The translations under genes were made by a program, and so were the position numbers. The notes below the pieces were generated by a model. It searched no databases and was not told the origin of the DNA. It saw only the letters and a program-made list of their open reading frames with translations. This document shows, one piece after another, positions 46,976-55,401 of a stretch of 64,000 bases of DNA. Position 1 is the stretch's first letter; each line of letters starts with the position of its first letter. This DNA comes from Comamonas sp. JUb58 (GTDB taxonomy: Bacteria > Pseudomonadota > Gammaproteobacteria > Burkholderiales > Burkholderiaceae_C): contig NZ_SOAL01000010.1 in NCBI RefSeq assembly GCF_004364775.1, positions 124,001 through 188,000 on the forward strand, written 5' to 3'.

Positions 46976-48117
46976 TTGCCCTGGCGCGCAAAACCCTGGT
47001 CTATGAATGGCGCCGCTTTGTCCCCTCGATCTTCGCGGTGGGCTTTGCCGGTGTGCTGCTGGTCATGCAGGCTGCGCTGGTGCTGGGCATTTTCAGCTCG
47101 GCGGCGATCTACATCACCGCCAGCTCGGCCGATCTCTGGGTGGGCTACCCCGGCACCCAAAGCGTGAACTTTGGCCGCAACATCGGCCCCGATGTCGAAA
47201 TGCGCATGCGCATGGACCCGGACATCCGCGCCGTCGAGCCCTTTGTCTGGGTCGATGGCGACTGGCGCTCCAGCCAGGGTGCGGCCCAGGCTGCCGGCGC
47301 CGTGTCGGTCTATCTCTCGGGCATCTCCACCGCCGGCACCGCGATGATGTTCGACCGGGTGATTGCGCCCTGGCAGCGCAAGCTGCTGCGCGAGCCCGGC
47401 GCCGTCATCGTCGACCGCGCCGATCTGGACAGCCTGGCCACCCATGAAGGCGGCACGGCCTGGATCAACAACCACCGCGTGCGTGTCGTGGCTGCCGTGG
47501 ATGGCCTGCGCGGCCTGGGCGGCGTCAATGTGCTGGCATCGCTGGAGAGCGCGCACCAGATCGCCGGCAGCTCGCCCAGCCAGGGCAGCACCTACCTGCT
47601 GGCCCGCGTGCGCAAGGGCGTGGACAACCACGCCGTGCAGCAGCGCCTGAGCAGCGAGGCGCGCAGCTTTGGCCCGCACGAGGTCTGGACGGCCGATAGC
47701 TTTGCCCACCGCTCCCAGCGCTACTGGATGCTCGACACCGGCGCCGGTGCCGGCGTGCTGTTCATGGCCATCGTCGTCTGCCTCGTGGGCGCAGTCGTCA
47801 CCAGCCAGTCGCTCAAGAGCGTGGTTGCCGGCTCGGTGCGGGAATACGCCGTGCTCAATGCGCTAGGCGTCAGCCGCGCAGCGCTGGGCCGGGTGGTGGT
47901 GGAACAGGCCTGCTGGATTGGCGCCGCCGGCCTGCTGCTGACCACCATCGCCAGCGTGGCCCTGGTCTCGGTGGCCCAGGTCTACCGGGTGCCGGTTGCG
48001 CTCAACCTGCAAGCGGTGCTGGCCTGCGCGGCACTGGTGGCCACCTTGGCGCTGTTGTCCGGCCTGGGCGCAATGCGCGTGCTGCTGCGCACCGACCCGG
48101 CCACCCTGCTGCGCTGA
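46972..48117 (+). CDS. ABC transporter permease (FtsX/MacB-type, DevC-like)
   Basis: This 381-residue protein has one membrane helix at about 17-45, a periplasmic MacB-like domain (about 50-255), and three helices in the C-terminal FtsX domain (about 262-285, 318-340 and 350-370). It ends in RVLLRTDPATLLR, a common FtsX-permease ending. It resembles DevC of cyanobacteria, which exports heterocyst glycolipids with DevA, DevB and TolC. The next gene is its ATPase, 11 bases on. Confidence 0.88.
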   Translation: MIALARKTLVYEWRRFVPSIFAVGFAGVLLVMQAALVLGIFSSAAIYITASSADLWVGYPGTQSVNFGRNIGPDVEMRMRMDPDIRAVEPFVWVDGDWRSSQGAAQAAGAVSVYLSGISTAGTAMMFDRVIAPWQRKLLREPGAVIVDRADLDSLATHEGGTAWINNHRVRVVAAVDGLRGLGGVNVLASLESAHQIAGSSPSQGSTYLLARVRKGVDNHAVQQRLSSEARSFGPHEVWTADSFAHRSQRYWMLDTGAGAGVLFMAIVVCLVGAVVTSQSLKSVVAGSVREYAVLNALGVSRAALGRVVVEQACWIGAAGLLLTTIASVALVSVAQVYRVPVALNLQAVLACAALVATLALLSGLGAMRVLLRTDPATLLR

Positions 48118-48128
48118 AGGACACCACC

Positions 48129-48857
48129 ATGCCCAACAACACGCCCACCACACCCAGCCTGCAGGCCGTCGGATTGCGCAAGACCTATGTCTCGGGCTCC
48201 ATCCGCATCCATGTGCTGCAGGATCTGTCGGTCGATTTGTACGCCGGCGAGCTGACCCTCATCTCCGGCCCCTCGGGCTGCGGCAAAAGCACCTTGCTGT
48301 CGCTGATGTCGGGCCTGCTCACCCCTGATGACGGCCAGACCATTGCACTAGGCCAGAACCTCACCACCATGCCCACCCGGGAGATGGAGCGCTTTCGGCT
48401 GCTGCACACCGGCTTTGTGTTCCAGGGCTTCAACCTGTTCCCGGCGCTGACGGCGCTGGAGCAGGTGCAACTGCCCCTGGGCTACCTGGGTATGCGGCGC
48501 GCCGAAACCTTGAAACGGGCGCAGGACGCGCTCGAAGAGGTCGGCCTGTCCCACCGCGCACATATGCGGCCGGCCGAGCTGTCGGGCGGCGAAAAGCAGC
48601 GCGTGGCCATTGCCCGGGCGCTGGCCAAGGCGCCCCAGCTGCTGTTTGCCGACGAGCCCACCAGCGCGCTGGATGCCGAAAGCGGACAGCGCGTGATCGA
48701 CATCCTCCACCGCGTTGCACGCAGCCATGGCACCACGGTGCTCTGCGTCAGCCACGACCCGCGCCTGGTGGGGCATGCCGACCGTGTACTGAATATGGAA
48801 GACGGTGCCGTGTACAGCGACCGGCGCCAAAACACCATGATGGAGAACCCAACTTGA
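48129..48857 (+). CDS. ABC transporter ATP-binding protein (LolD/MacB/DevA type)
   Basis: This 242-residue ATPase has Walker A SGPSGCGKSTLLSLMSGLL, Q-loop VFQGFNLFPAL, signature ELSGGEKQRVAIARALA, Walker B LLFADEPTSALD and the switch His in VLCVSHDPRL. The type drives MacB-like exporters rather than import. Its stop overlaps the TTG start of the next gene by three bases. Confidence 0.95.
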   Translation: MPNNTPTTPSLQAVGLRKTYVSGSIRIHVLQDLSVDLYAGELTLISGPSGCGKSTLLSLMSGLLTPDDGQTIALGQNLTTMPTREMERFRLLHTGFVFQGFNLFPALTALEQVQLPLGYLGMRRAETLKRAQDALEEVGLSHRAHMRPAELSGGEKQRVAIARALAKAPQLLFADEPTSALDAESGQRVIDILHRVARSHGTTVLCVSHDPRLVGHADRVLNMEDGAVYSDRRQNTMMENPT

Positions 48858-49783
48858 CCAAGATCCACGCAACCCCTTTGCCCATGCCGCAGCCCTGGCA
48901 GGTACTGGGCCTGCTCTGCTTGGTGCTGGGCGGACTGGCAGGCTGCACACCGGCGGCTGACAGCCCGCCCGCCGCCAGCATCAGCCAGCAGCACCAAAAC
49001 CCGGTGGCTGTGGCCCGGGGCAAGATCGAGGTCGACGGCGGCCTGCTGGATCTGGCCACCGCCATCGATGGCACCGTGCAGCAAATCGCCGTGCGCGAAG
49101 GCCAGCAGGTGCAGGCCGGCCAGCTGCTGCTCAAGGTCCATGACGAAGACCTGCGCGCCGAGCTGGCCGTGGCCCAGTCCTCCTACCAACTCGCCCAGGC
49201 CAAGCACAAGGCCCTGACCACCAAGCTGCCGCTGCTGCAGGCCCAGCTCAAGCGCCTGCAGGCCGCCGCCCGCGATGGCGCGGCCGATCTGCAGGAAGTG
49301 GACAACGCCCAGGCCGCGCTGCGCAATGCGCAGTCCGAGGCCGAGGTGGCCCAGGCCGAAGTGAAACTGGCCCAGAGCAAGACCCAGCAGCTGCGCGAGC
49401 GCCAGCGCCTGTATGCCCTGCATGCGCCAGAGGCTGCCACCGTGGTGCATCTGCGCGCCCAGACCGGCAGCCAGGTGCACACCAGCCAGGCAGCGGTGCG
49501 CCTGCTGCCGCTGCGCCCGCTGCGCATCCGCGCCGAGCTCAACGAGAGCTTTGCCGGCGCGGTGCAAAAGGGCATGCGCGCCAGCGTGGTGCTGGACAAC
49601 GACAGCAGCAGCCCGCTGCCCGACGCCCGGGTGCTGCGCATCAACCCCATGTATGGGCCTTCGACCTTGCAGGACGACGCCCAGCGCGGCCCGCTACGCG
49701 TGGTCGAGTGCGTGCTCGAGTTCGAGACCGCACCCGGCAATGTGCGCGTGGGCCAGAACGTGAGAGTGAGCTTCCATGAATAA
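48854..49783 (+). CDS. Periplasmic adaptor lipoprotein (HlyD/DevB-like)
   Basis: This 309-residue adaptor starts with TTG and has a lipobox signal (LVLGGLAGC, Cys near 31). A biotinyl-lipoyl half (AIDGTVQQIAVREGQQVQAGQLLLKV), a long alpha-hairpin (about 95-180, LAQAKHKALTTKLPLLQAQLKRLQ) and a beta-barrel half (APEAATVVHLRAQTGSQVHTSQ) follow. It bridges the permease and the outer membrane factor. It overlaps the HAD phosphatase gene by eight bases. Confidence 0.9.
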   Translation: MTKIHATPLPMPQPWQVLGLLCLVLGGLAGCTPAADSPPAASISQQHQNPVAVARGKIEVDGGLLDLATAIDGTVQQIAVREGQQVQAGQLLLKVHDEDLRAELAVAQSSYQLAQAKHKALTTKLPLLQAQLKRLQAAARDGAADLQEVDNAQAALRNAQSEAEVAQAEVKLAQSKTQQLRERQRLYALHAPEAATVVHLRAQTGSQVHTSQAAVRLLPLRPLRIRAELNESFAGAVQKGMRASVVLDNDSSSPLPDARVLRINPMYGPSTLQDDAQRGPLRVVECVLEFETAPGNVRVGQNVRVSFHE

Positions 49784-50486
49784 ATACATGCTTGCGCAGG
49801 CGCCTGCCTGCCACAACACCAGCGGCTGGATGATCCAGTCCGACTTTGACGGCACGATCAGCCTGGTCGATGTCACCGACAGCCTGCTGCAGCGCTTTGG
49901 CCTGCCCGGCTGGACCGAGTTGGAGGACGCCTGGGAGCGCGGCGACATCGGCTCGCGCGCCTGCATGCAAGGCCAGGTCGCGCTGCTCGACATGGACCAG
50001 CAGGAGCTGGACGCCCACCTTGACGGCATTGCCATCGACCCCGGCTTTCCCGGCTTTGTGCAGGCGGCGCAGGCACTGGGCCTGCGGGTGCAGGTGGTCA
50101 GCGACGGTATCGACTATGCGATCCAGCGCGTGCTGGAGCAGCACGGCCTGGGCCACCTGGAGGTGATTGCCAACCGCCTGGTGCAGCAGGAAACGCGCCG
50201 CTGGGCGCTGGAATCCCCCTGGGCCAGCCCGCACTGCAAACGCGCCAGCGGCAACTGCAAGTGCGAGCGCCTGGCGACGCAGCAGGCGATTGCCGGACGC
50301 GTGCTCTATGTGGGCGACAGCACCTCCGATTTCTGCGTCTCGCACGAGGCCGACTATGTGCTGGCCAAGTACCGGCTGATCGAGCACTGCGAGCGCCATG
50401 GCATTGCCCATGCGCCCTTTGTCAGCTTCAGTGATGCGACGCCGTGGTTGCAGCATTTCATGCAACAGCAGGAGGCCCTCGCATGA
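49776..50486 (+). CDS. HAD-superfamily phosphatase (MtnX/SerB-like)
   Basis: This 236-residue HAD-IB phosphatase has motif I SDFDGTISLVDVTD near residue 22, motif II in VVSDGIDYAI and motif IV YVGDSTSDFCVS. It resembles MtnX and phosphoserine phosphatases, which act on small phosphorylated metabolites. A Cys-rich patch (HCKRASGNCKCE, about 153-164) is unusual and might bind metal. Its overlap with both the adaptor and the esterase gene suggests that it works on a precursor of the exported compound. Confidence 0.85.
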   Translation: MNKYMLAQAPACHNTSGWMIQSDFDGTISLVDVTDSLLQRFGLPGWTELEDAWERGDIGSRACMQGQVALLDMDQQELDAHLDGIAIDPGFPGFVQAAQALGLRVQVVSDGIDYAIQRVLEQHGLGHLEVIANRLVQQETRRWALESPWASPHCKRASGNCKCERLATQQAIAGRVLYVGDSTSDFCVSHEADYVLAKYRLIEHCERHGIAHAPFVSFSDATPWLQHFMQQQEALA

Positions 50487-51418
50487 ATACCCATGACGCA
50501 CTCGCCCAGCACCTGGCTGGCCAACCACAGGAAAGGGCCGCAGAAGCGGCCTTGCAGACCTTGTGCCTGACACCCAACGAATTCGTCATGCCCGGCTCCG
50601 GCGCCGCCGCACGCACCGGCGTGCTGCTGGTGCATGGCCTGACCGGCACCCCGGCCGAGATGCGCTTGCTGGCCAAGGGCCTCAACCGCGAAGGCTTTAC
50701 CGTCTATGCCGTGCAACTGGCGGGCCACTGCGGCAGCATGCAGGACCTGGTCCAGACCCGATGGACCGACTGGCTCGCCAGCGTGCAATCGGCGCTGCTG
50801 CGCTTTGCACCCCATGTCGACCGCGTGGTGGTCGGCGGCCTGTCGATGGGCGCCTTGCTGTCGCTGGCGGTAGCCACCTCGCACCCGCGCCAGGTAGCCG
50901 GGGTGGCGGCGCTGTCCACCACCTTCCGCTATGACGGCTGGAGCATTCCCAGCTACACCAAGCTGGCCTTTTTGCTGCCGCTGTTTCGCCTGCTGGGCAT
51001 CGGCCGGCAAAGGGTGTTCATGGAGGCGCCGCCCTACGGCATCAAGGACGAGGCCTTGCGCGCCCGGGTGGTCGCACAGATGCACAGCGGCGACAGCGCC
51101 GCCGCAGGCCTGCCCGGCAACCCCTGGTGGTCCATCATCGAGCTGCGCCGGCTCTCCGCCCATGTTCGCAGCCACTTGCGGGATTTGCGCGCGCCTTGCC
51201 TGGCCATCCATGCCAAGGAAGACGACATCTCCCACCGCTCCAATGCCGAGGACATCGCCACTGGCGCAGTCCACGCAAAGGTCGAAGTCGTGCTGCTCGA
51301 CAACTGCTACCACATGATCACCATCGACCGCGAGCGCCGTACCGTGATCGCCAAGGTGCATGACTTTGTGGCCCGCATCGGCGGCGCGCCAGCACAGGCA
51401 GCGGCACATGGGCGCTGA
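50483..51418 (+). CDS. Alpha/beta hydrolase, carboxylesterase-like
   Basis: The 311-residue hydrolase has GVLLVHGLTGTPAEMRLLAKGL (oxyanion loop), nucleophile Ser in VVGGLSMGALLSLAV, an acid in HAKEDDISHRS and His in DNCYHMITIDRE. This layout matches Est30-type carboxylesterases and monoacylglycerol lipases. The ATG at 50483 overlaps the previous stop as ATGA. Its place in the operon suggests removal or transfer of an acyl group. Confidence 0.87.
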   Translation: MNTHDALAQHLAGQPQERAAEAALQTLCLTPNEFVMPGSGAAARTGVLLVHGLTGTPAEMRLLAKGLNREGFTVYAVQLAGHCGSMQDLVQTRWTDWLASVQSALLRFAPHVDRVVVGGLSMGALLSLAVATSHPRQVAGVAALSTTFRYDGWSIPSYTKLAFLLPLFRLLGIGRQRVFMEAPPYGIKDEALRARVVAQMHSGDSAAAGLPGNPWWSIIELRRLSAHVRSHLRDLRAPCLAIHAKEDDISHRSNAEDIATGAVHAKVEVVLLDNCYHMITIDRERRTVIAKVHDFVARIGGAPAQAAAHGR

Positions 51419-51782
51419 GATCACTCCGCTGGTGATCAGCCTGTGGCTGATCAATATCCTGGTCGACAGCGGCGGTCAGCTGGCCTTCAAGGCCGCTGCC
51501 ACACAAACCCCGAGCACGGCCACCGGCATGGACCACTGGCGCTACATGCTGGCGCGCCCCTGGATCTGGATCGGCGGCGCCTGCTATGTGATCGAGTTTG
51601 TCGCCTGGCTGGCCTTTTTGTCGCTGGTGCCGCTGTCCGATGGTGTGCTGCTGGGCAGCATCAACATCGTGGCCATCATGGTGGCCGGGCGCATTCTGTT
51701 CAAGGAAAAGCTTGCACCAATGCGAGTCCTGGGCATCGTGCTCGTCTCCATCGGCGTGGCCGTCGTGGGCCTCAAGGGCTGA
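51408..51782 (+). CDS. SMR/EmrE-like membrane protein, first of a pair (ArnE-like)
   Basis: This 124-residue protein has four membrane helices, the fold of small multidrug-resistance/EamA half-transporters. It starts at 51408 inside the esterase gene's last codons. It is followed four bases later by a second protein of the same kind. Such pairs form heterodimers, as ArnE/ArnF do when they flip undecaprenyl-phosphate-aminoarabinose. A flippase role is therefore plausible. Confidence 0.82.
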   Translation: MGAEITPLVISLWLINILVDSGGQLAFKAAATQTPSTATGMDHWRYMLARPWIWIGGACYVIEFVAWLAFLSLVPLSDGVLLGSINIVAIMVAGRILFKEKLAPMRVLGIVLVSIGVAVVGLKG

Positions 51783-51786
51783 TCGC

Positions 51787-52224
51787 ATGAAACGCTTTTA
51801 CCTGGTCGGCTTTCTGGTGCTGATGGCCTTCGACACCCTGGCCCAACTGAGCTTTAAGAAAGCCGGCGATGCCGCGCTGCCGCTGGAGTTCAGCCCTTCC
51901 TGGCTCTGGCGCGTGTTTGCCCAGCCCTGGATCTATGGCGCCTTGATCGGCTATATCGGCGCCTTTTTCACCTGGATGCATCTGCTGCGGCGCGCACCGG
52001 TCGGCCCAGCTTTTGCCGCCTCGCACCTGGAGATCATCTCGGTACTGGCGCTGTCCCATTACCTGTTCCAGGAGACCATCGGCCTGCCCCAGATTCTGGG
52101 CTGCGCTTTCATCATTGCCGGCATTGCCTGCCTGGCCGTGAGCGAAGCCCAGGACCATGGCGCCACCGAGCCAGCAGAGGGCCCAGCGGACAACACCACC
52201 GGCGCCAGCGCGGCCGCCCGCTGA
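51787..52224 (+). CDS. SMR/EmrE-like membrane protein, second of a pair (ArnF-like)
   Basis: This 145-residue protein has four membrane helices (start MKRFYLVGFLVLMAFDTLAQLSFKKAG, end ILGCAFIIAGIACLAVSEAQ) and a hydrophilic C-terminal tail. The LAQLSFKKAG segment matches the N-terminal helix of the EamA/SMR superfamily and parallels GQLAFKAAA in its partner. It is 29 bases upstream of the DegT-type aminotransferase, as ArnE/F pairs are associated with ArnB, although this is not an arn operon. Confidence 0.82.
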   Translation: MKRFYLVGFLVLMAFDTLAQLSFKKAGDAALPLEFSPSWLWRVFAQPWIYGALIGYIGAFFTWMHLLRRAPVGPAFAASHLEIISVLALSHYLFQETIGLPQILGCAFIIAGIACLAVSEAQDHGATEPAEGPADNTTGASAAAR

Positions 52225-52252
52225 TGGCGTCCCACAACCAAGCCCATAGCTG

Positions 52253-53491
52253 ATGACAACGCGCCGCATCTCCGTCCCTCCTACTGCCGGCCTGGCGCTG
52301 CGCTGCGCCGATCTGCGCCCCTGGGGAGATAAGCATCTGGACCGGGCGCTGGCCGCCTGGCTGGGGGTGGACGAGGTGCTGCTGGAATGCTCCGGCACCT
52401 CCGCGCTGATGCTGGCATTGCGGACCTTGCAGCAGCTCGCCCCCGAGCGCTGCGAGGTGGTGGTGCCCGCCTACACCTGCCCTCTGGTGGCAATGGCCGT
52501 CGCGCAAAGCGGGCTGCAACTGCGGCTCTGTGATCTGTCGCCCGACCGCCTGGACATGGATGGCCAAGCGCTGGATACCGTGCTCAGCCACCGCACCCTG
52601 GCCGTGGTACCCACCCACCTGGGTGGCAGGGTGGCCGATGTCGCCAGCCTGCTGCCCCGCGCCCAGGCCTGTGGTGCCTATGTGATCGAAGACGCCGCCC
52701 AGGCCCTGGGCGCCCGCGTAGCGGGCGGCAGCGTGGGCCTGCAGGGCGACATCGCGCTGTTCAGCCTGGCGGTGGGCAAGGGCCTGACGACCTATGAAGG
52801 CGGCGTGCTGCTGGCCCGCGACCCGGCGCTGATGGCGGCGCTGCGCGCGCAGCACCAGGCATCGATACGCCCCCACCTCGCCTGGGAGCTGCGCCGCAGC
52901 CTGGAGCTGCTCGGCTATGCCGCAGCCTTCCGCCCTGCGCTGCTGGACCGGGTCTACGGCGCGCCGTTGCGGCGCAGCCTGGCGCGGGGCGACTGGGTGG
53001 AAGCGGCCGGCGATGATTTTGACAGCTATATCCCGCAGCACAGCCTGGGCGCTTGGCGCCGGCGCGTTGGCCGGCGCGCGTTGGCGCGGCTGCGCCCGCA
53101 CTGGGAGCAGGCCGAGCAGCAGGCGCAGCGGCGCGTGGCCCAGCTGCGTGCCCTGCCCGGTGTAGAGGTGGTGGACGATGCCGCACCTCAGGCGCAGGGC
53201 ATCTGGCCGGTGATTTTGCTGCGCTTGCCCAGCGCCGCCCAGCGCGATGCGCTGATGCAGGCGCACTGGGCCAGCGGCTGGGGCCTGTCGCTGCCGTTTA
53301 GCGAAGTGCTGCCCGACTATGCGCGCTATGCGCCCGTGCTGGGCGAGGCCTTGCAAGACCCGGTGCCGCAGGCCCGCGACTGGGCGCAGCGCTTGCTGGC
53401 CGTCAGCAACAGTGCCTGGCTCAGCGATGCGCTGTTTGCCCAGCTGCTGGATGCGTTGCGGCAGACAAAGCCGCCATCAGCCGCTGGTTGA
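52253..53491 (+). CDS. DegT/DnrJ/EryC1-family PLP aminotransferase
   Basis: This 412-residue fold-type I aminotransferase has the substrate-side motif ECSGTSALMLALRTL near residue 45, PAYTCPLVAMAV, VIEDAAQALGAR (the PLP-ring Asp) and the Schiff-base Lys in AVGKGLTTYEGGVLL near residue 180. The family usually aminates keto-sugars or other carbonyl compounds. The last 71 bases overlap the oppositely directed arginase-like gene. No sugar-nucleotide enzymes are nearby, so the substrate may not be a sugar. Confidence 0.87.
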   Translation: MTTRRISVPPTAGLALRCADLRPWGDKHLDRALAAWLGVDEVLLECSGTSALMLALRTLQQLAPERCEVVVPAYTCPLVAMAVAQSGLQLRLCDLSPDRLDMDGQALDTVLSHRTLAVVPTHLGGRVADVASLLPRAQACGAYVIEDAAQALGARVAGGSVGLQGDIALFSLAVGKGLTTYEGGVLLARDPALMAALRAQHQASIRPHLAWELRRSLELLGYAAAFRPALLDRVYGAPLRRSLARGDWVEAAGDDFDSYIPQHSLGAWRRRVGRRALARLRPHWEQAEQQAQRRVAQLRALPGVEVVDDAAPQAQGIWPVILLRLPSAAQRDALMQAHWASGWGLSLPFSEVLPDYARYAPVLGEALQDPVPQARDWAQRLLAVSNSAWLSDALFAQLLDALRQTKPPSAAG

Positions 53492-54335
53492 GCGCATGTT
53501 GGCCCGCCTGGGCTGCGGCCAGTGCCTGTGCATCAATGGCGGTGTCCTGGCCATCACCGGCACTGAGCCAGCGCTTCCACCAGGTGCTGTACTGCCAGGA
53601 TGAGACATCGCCGGTGATATCGCTGCCCACCAGTTGGCCGTCGAGCGCTGCAATGATGCCCATCGCCTGCGCCTCGCGCATCTGGCCCTGGTCCCAGTTC
53701 GTGGTGACTACGTCGGTGGCAAACACATCCTTGTCGATGCTGAGGTAGCTGCTTTGGCGCTCGCGTGCCAAGGTCGCCGTCAAGGCTTCTGTCAAGGCAT
53801 CAAGACTGGGGAACGCGCGAAAGGCGGCCGACAGGCCCAGGCGCCGTGCCCAGCCGGTGTCCACGCCGCAGCTCCAGTAGCTGAGCTTGCCGGCACGCAG
53901 CGGGCCCAGGTAATTCTCCCAGGCATGGCCGGCGCCAATATCGGGCGAGGTGATGCCCGCCACATGCACATGCGATACGGCAGGGTGCATGGCAATGCGC
54001 CGCACCCAGGAGCCGCAGTGCACCCCCCAGGGAAAACGCATATTGTCCGGGTGGTTGTCCAGCACCACCACGCGCAGCGGGCGGGCCGCGGTGTAGCCCT
54101 GGCGGGCAATGCAGTGCTCGATCAGCAGCCAGGACAGGTGGTGAAAATCGCCACTGCCCATCCAGGCCGTGCCATGCTGCGCCGGCAGCAGTGACTGCAC
54201 ATGGCGGCGGAACTGCTGGTAGCGGCCCAGCGATGCGCCAAAGCGGATCGCCTCCTGCCAATCGCCCAGCGGCAGGCGCAGCTCCCCGGCCAGGGGGCCG
54301 ACGGAGCCATCGACATCCAGCACCAAGGGAGTCAT
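53421..54335 (-). CDS. Arginase/agmatinase-fold protein
   Basis: This 304-residue protein shows the ureohydrolase metal-ligand pattern: GSGDFHHLSW (ligand His), VVLDNHPDN (Asp and His), and LSIDKDVFATD, the arginase SxDxDxxD motif, followed by TNWDQG. Family members cleave guanidino or similar amides at a two-manganese centre. The substrate is unlikely to be plain arginine because surrounding residues differ and the context is biosynthetic. The start overlaps the GNAT gene stop as ATGA. Confidence 0.75.
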   Translation of the reverse strand: MTPLVLDVDGSVGPLAGELRLPLGDWQEAIRFGASLGRYQQFRRHVQSLLPAQHGTAWMGSGDFHHLSWLLIEHCIARQGYTAARPLRVVVLDNHPDNMRFPWGVHCGSWVRRIAMHPAVSHVHVAGITSPDIGAGHAWENYLGPLRAGKLSYWSCGVDTGWARRLGLSAAFRAFPSLDALTEALTATLARERQSSYLSIDKDVFATDVVTTNWDQGQMREAQAMGIIAALDGQLVGSDITGDVSSWQYSTWWKRWLSAGDGQDTAIDAQALAAAQAGQHALNQRLMAALSAATHPAAGQTAHR

Positions 54336-55399
54336 CGCTGTTCCTGCCATGCGCGGTCACTTTCAAAATGCCGGGAAAACCGCCGCCCCAAGGCCCGCAG
54401 CAGCGGGTTGCGGATGTAGACCGCATGCTGGGTGAAGGTGAAGCTGGCACCCAGCTGCGCCTTGACCTCGGGATCGGTCCAGCCAGCCACATAGTGTGAC
54501 AGGCCGCATTCCAGCGCATATTCCAGGTTCACCATCCAGCTGACAAAGTACAGGTTGGTCTGGCGCGCACGCGGGTAGGACAGGCCGATGTATTTGTCGA
54601 CAAGGCGCCCATCATGCGCAAAGCACAGGTTCCAGCCCAGCAAGGCGCCATCCTGCGCATCGCGGTACTCAAACACCAGGCCCTGGTTGCTGGCATCGCG
54701 CAGCACCGCGGCAAAAAAGCTGCGGCTGAGCTTGTCAAAATGCAACTCGCTTTGCGCATACACGGCTTCGAACAGCGCATAGTAGGCATCGACCAAGGCC
54801 TCGTCGGCAAAAGCCGGGCCGGTGGGAATGCGCCGGATCTGCAGCTGGCTGCGGCTCTTGAGCTTGCGGCGCAGGTCGGAGCGCCGGTTTTTGGACAGCC
54901 GCGCCAGGTAGGCATCGATGCTGTCGAAATCGATAGCCACATAGGCCAGCGCCTGGCCTTCCACCAGGATGAAGCCCTCATGCTGCAGCGCCTGCGCCAA
55001 GCGATGGGCATCGGCATTGTCGGCCGGCGGCAGCAGCGGCGAGTTTTGCGGCAGGTCCTTGACGATGGTCAGCATGCAGCGCCCGGCGTAGCTGCACAGC
55101 TGGCGGGCCAGCTTGTCCATCTCCACATCCGGGGGCAGTACCAGGTACTCGCTCAAGGTGGAGCCGACAAAATCGGTGCGCAGCCGCAAGCGCTGCGCCA
55201 GCCAGGCCCCGCCGGGCAGCTGCAGCACCCAGCGCTTGACGGCCTCGTCGGCCGTGGTCAGCAGGTCAAAAGGCGCACGAAAGGCCGGAAACGGCCGGTC
55301 CGAGAACACCGCAAAGCCCTCAGGCGGATGCGCGGCAAACTGCCGGATCAGCGCAGAGGGCTCCAACTGGTTGCGCGAAGGGCGCAAGGACTCGCTCAA
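54332..55399 (-). CDS. GNAT/FemAB-like N-acyltransferase
   Basis: This 355-residue protein belongs to the long GNAT group (CelD/FemAB-like): ARLSKNRRSDLRRKLKSRSQ, then a C-terminal acyltransferase half with ALLGWNLCFAHDGRLVDKYIGLSYPRAR and LYFVSWMVNLEYALECG. It probably acylates an amine. The start is TTG, two bases after the aminotransferase stop. The product could be an N-acylated amino compound or lipid; this is inferred. Confidence 0.78.
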   Translation of the reverse strand: MSESLRPSRNQLEPSALIRQFAAHPPEGFAVFSDRPFPAFRAPFDLLTTADEAVKRWVLQLPGGAWLAQRLRLRTDFVGSTLSEYLVLPPDVEMDKLARQLCSYAGRCMLTIVKDLPQNSPLLPPADNADAHRLAQALQHEGFILVEGQALAYVAIDFDSIDAYLARLSKNRRSDLRRKLKSRSQLQIRRIPTGPAFADEALVDAYYALFEAVYAQSELHFDKLSRSFFAAVLRDASNQGLVFEYRDAQDGALLGWNLCFAHDGRLVDKYIGLSYPRARQTNLYFVSWMVNLEYALECGLSHYVAGWTDPEVKAQLGASFTFTQHAVYIRNPLLRALGRRFSRHFESDRAWQEQR

Positions 55400-55401
55400 G
55401 C

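Noticed and set aside
52253..53491. Reading the DegT gene plus the SMR pair as an arn (aminoarabinose lipid A) operon
   Set aside because: No ArnA, ArnC, ArnD or ArnT homologue is present and the flanking genes differ, so only the functional analogy is kept.
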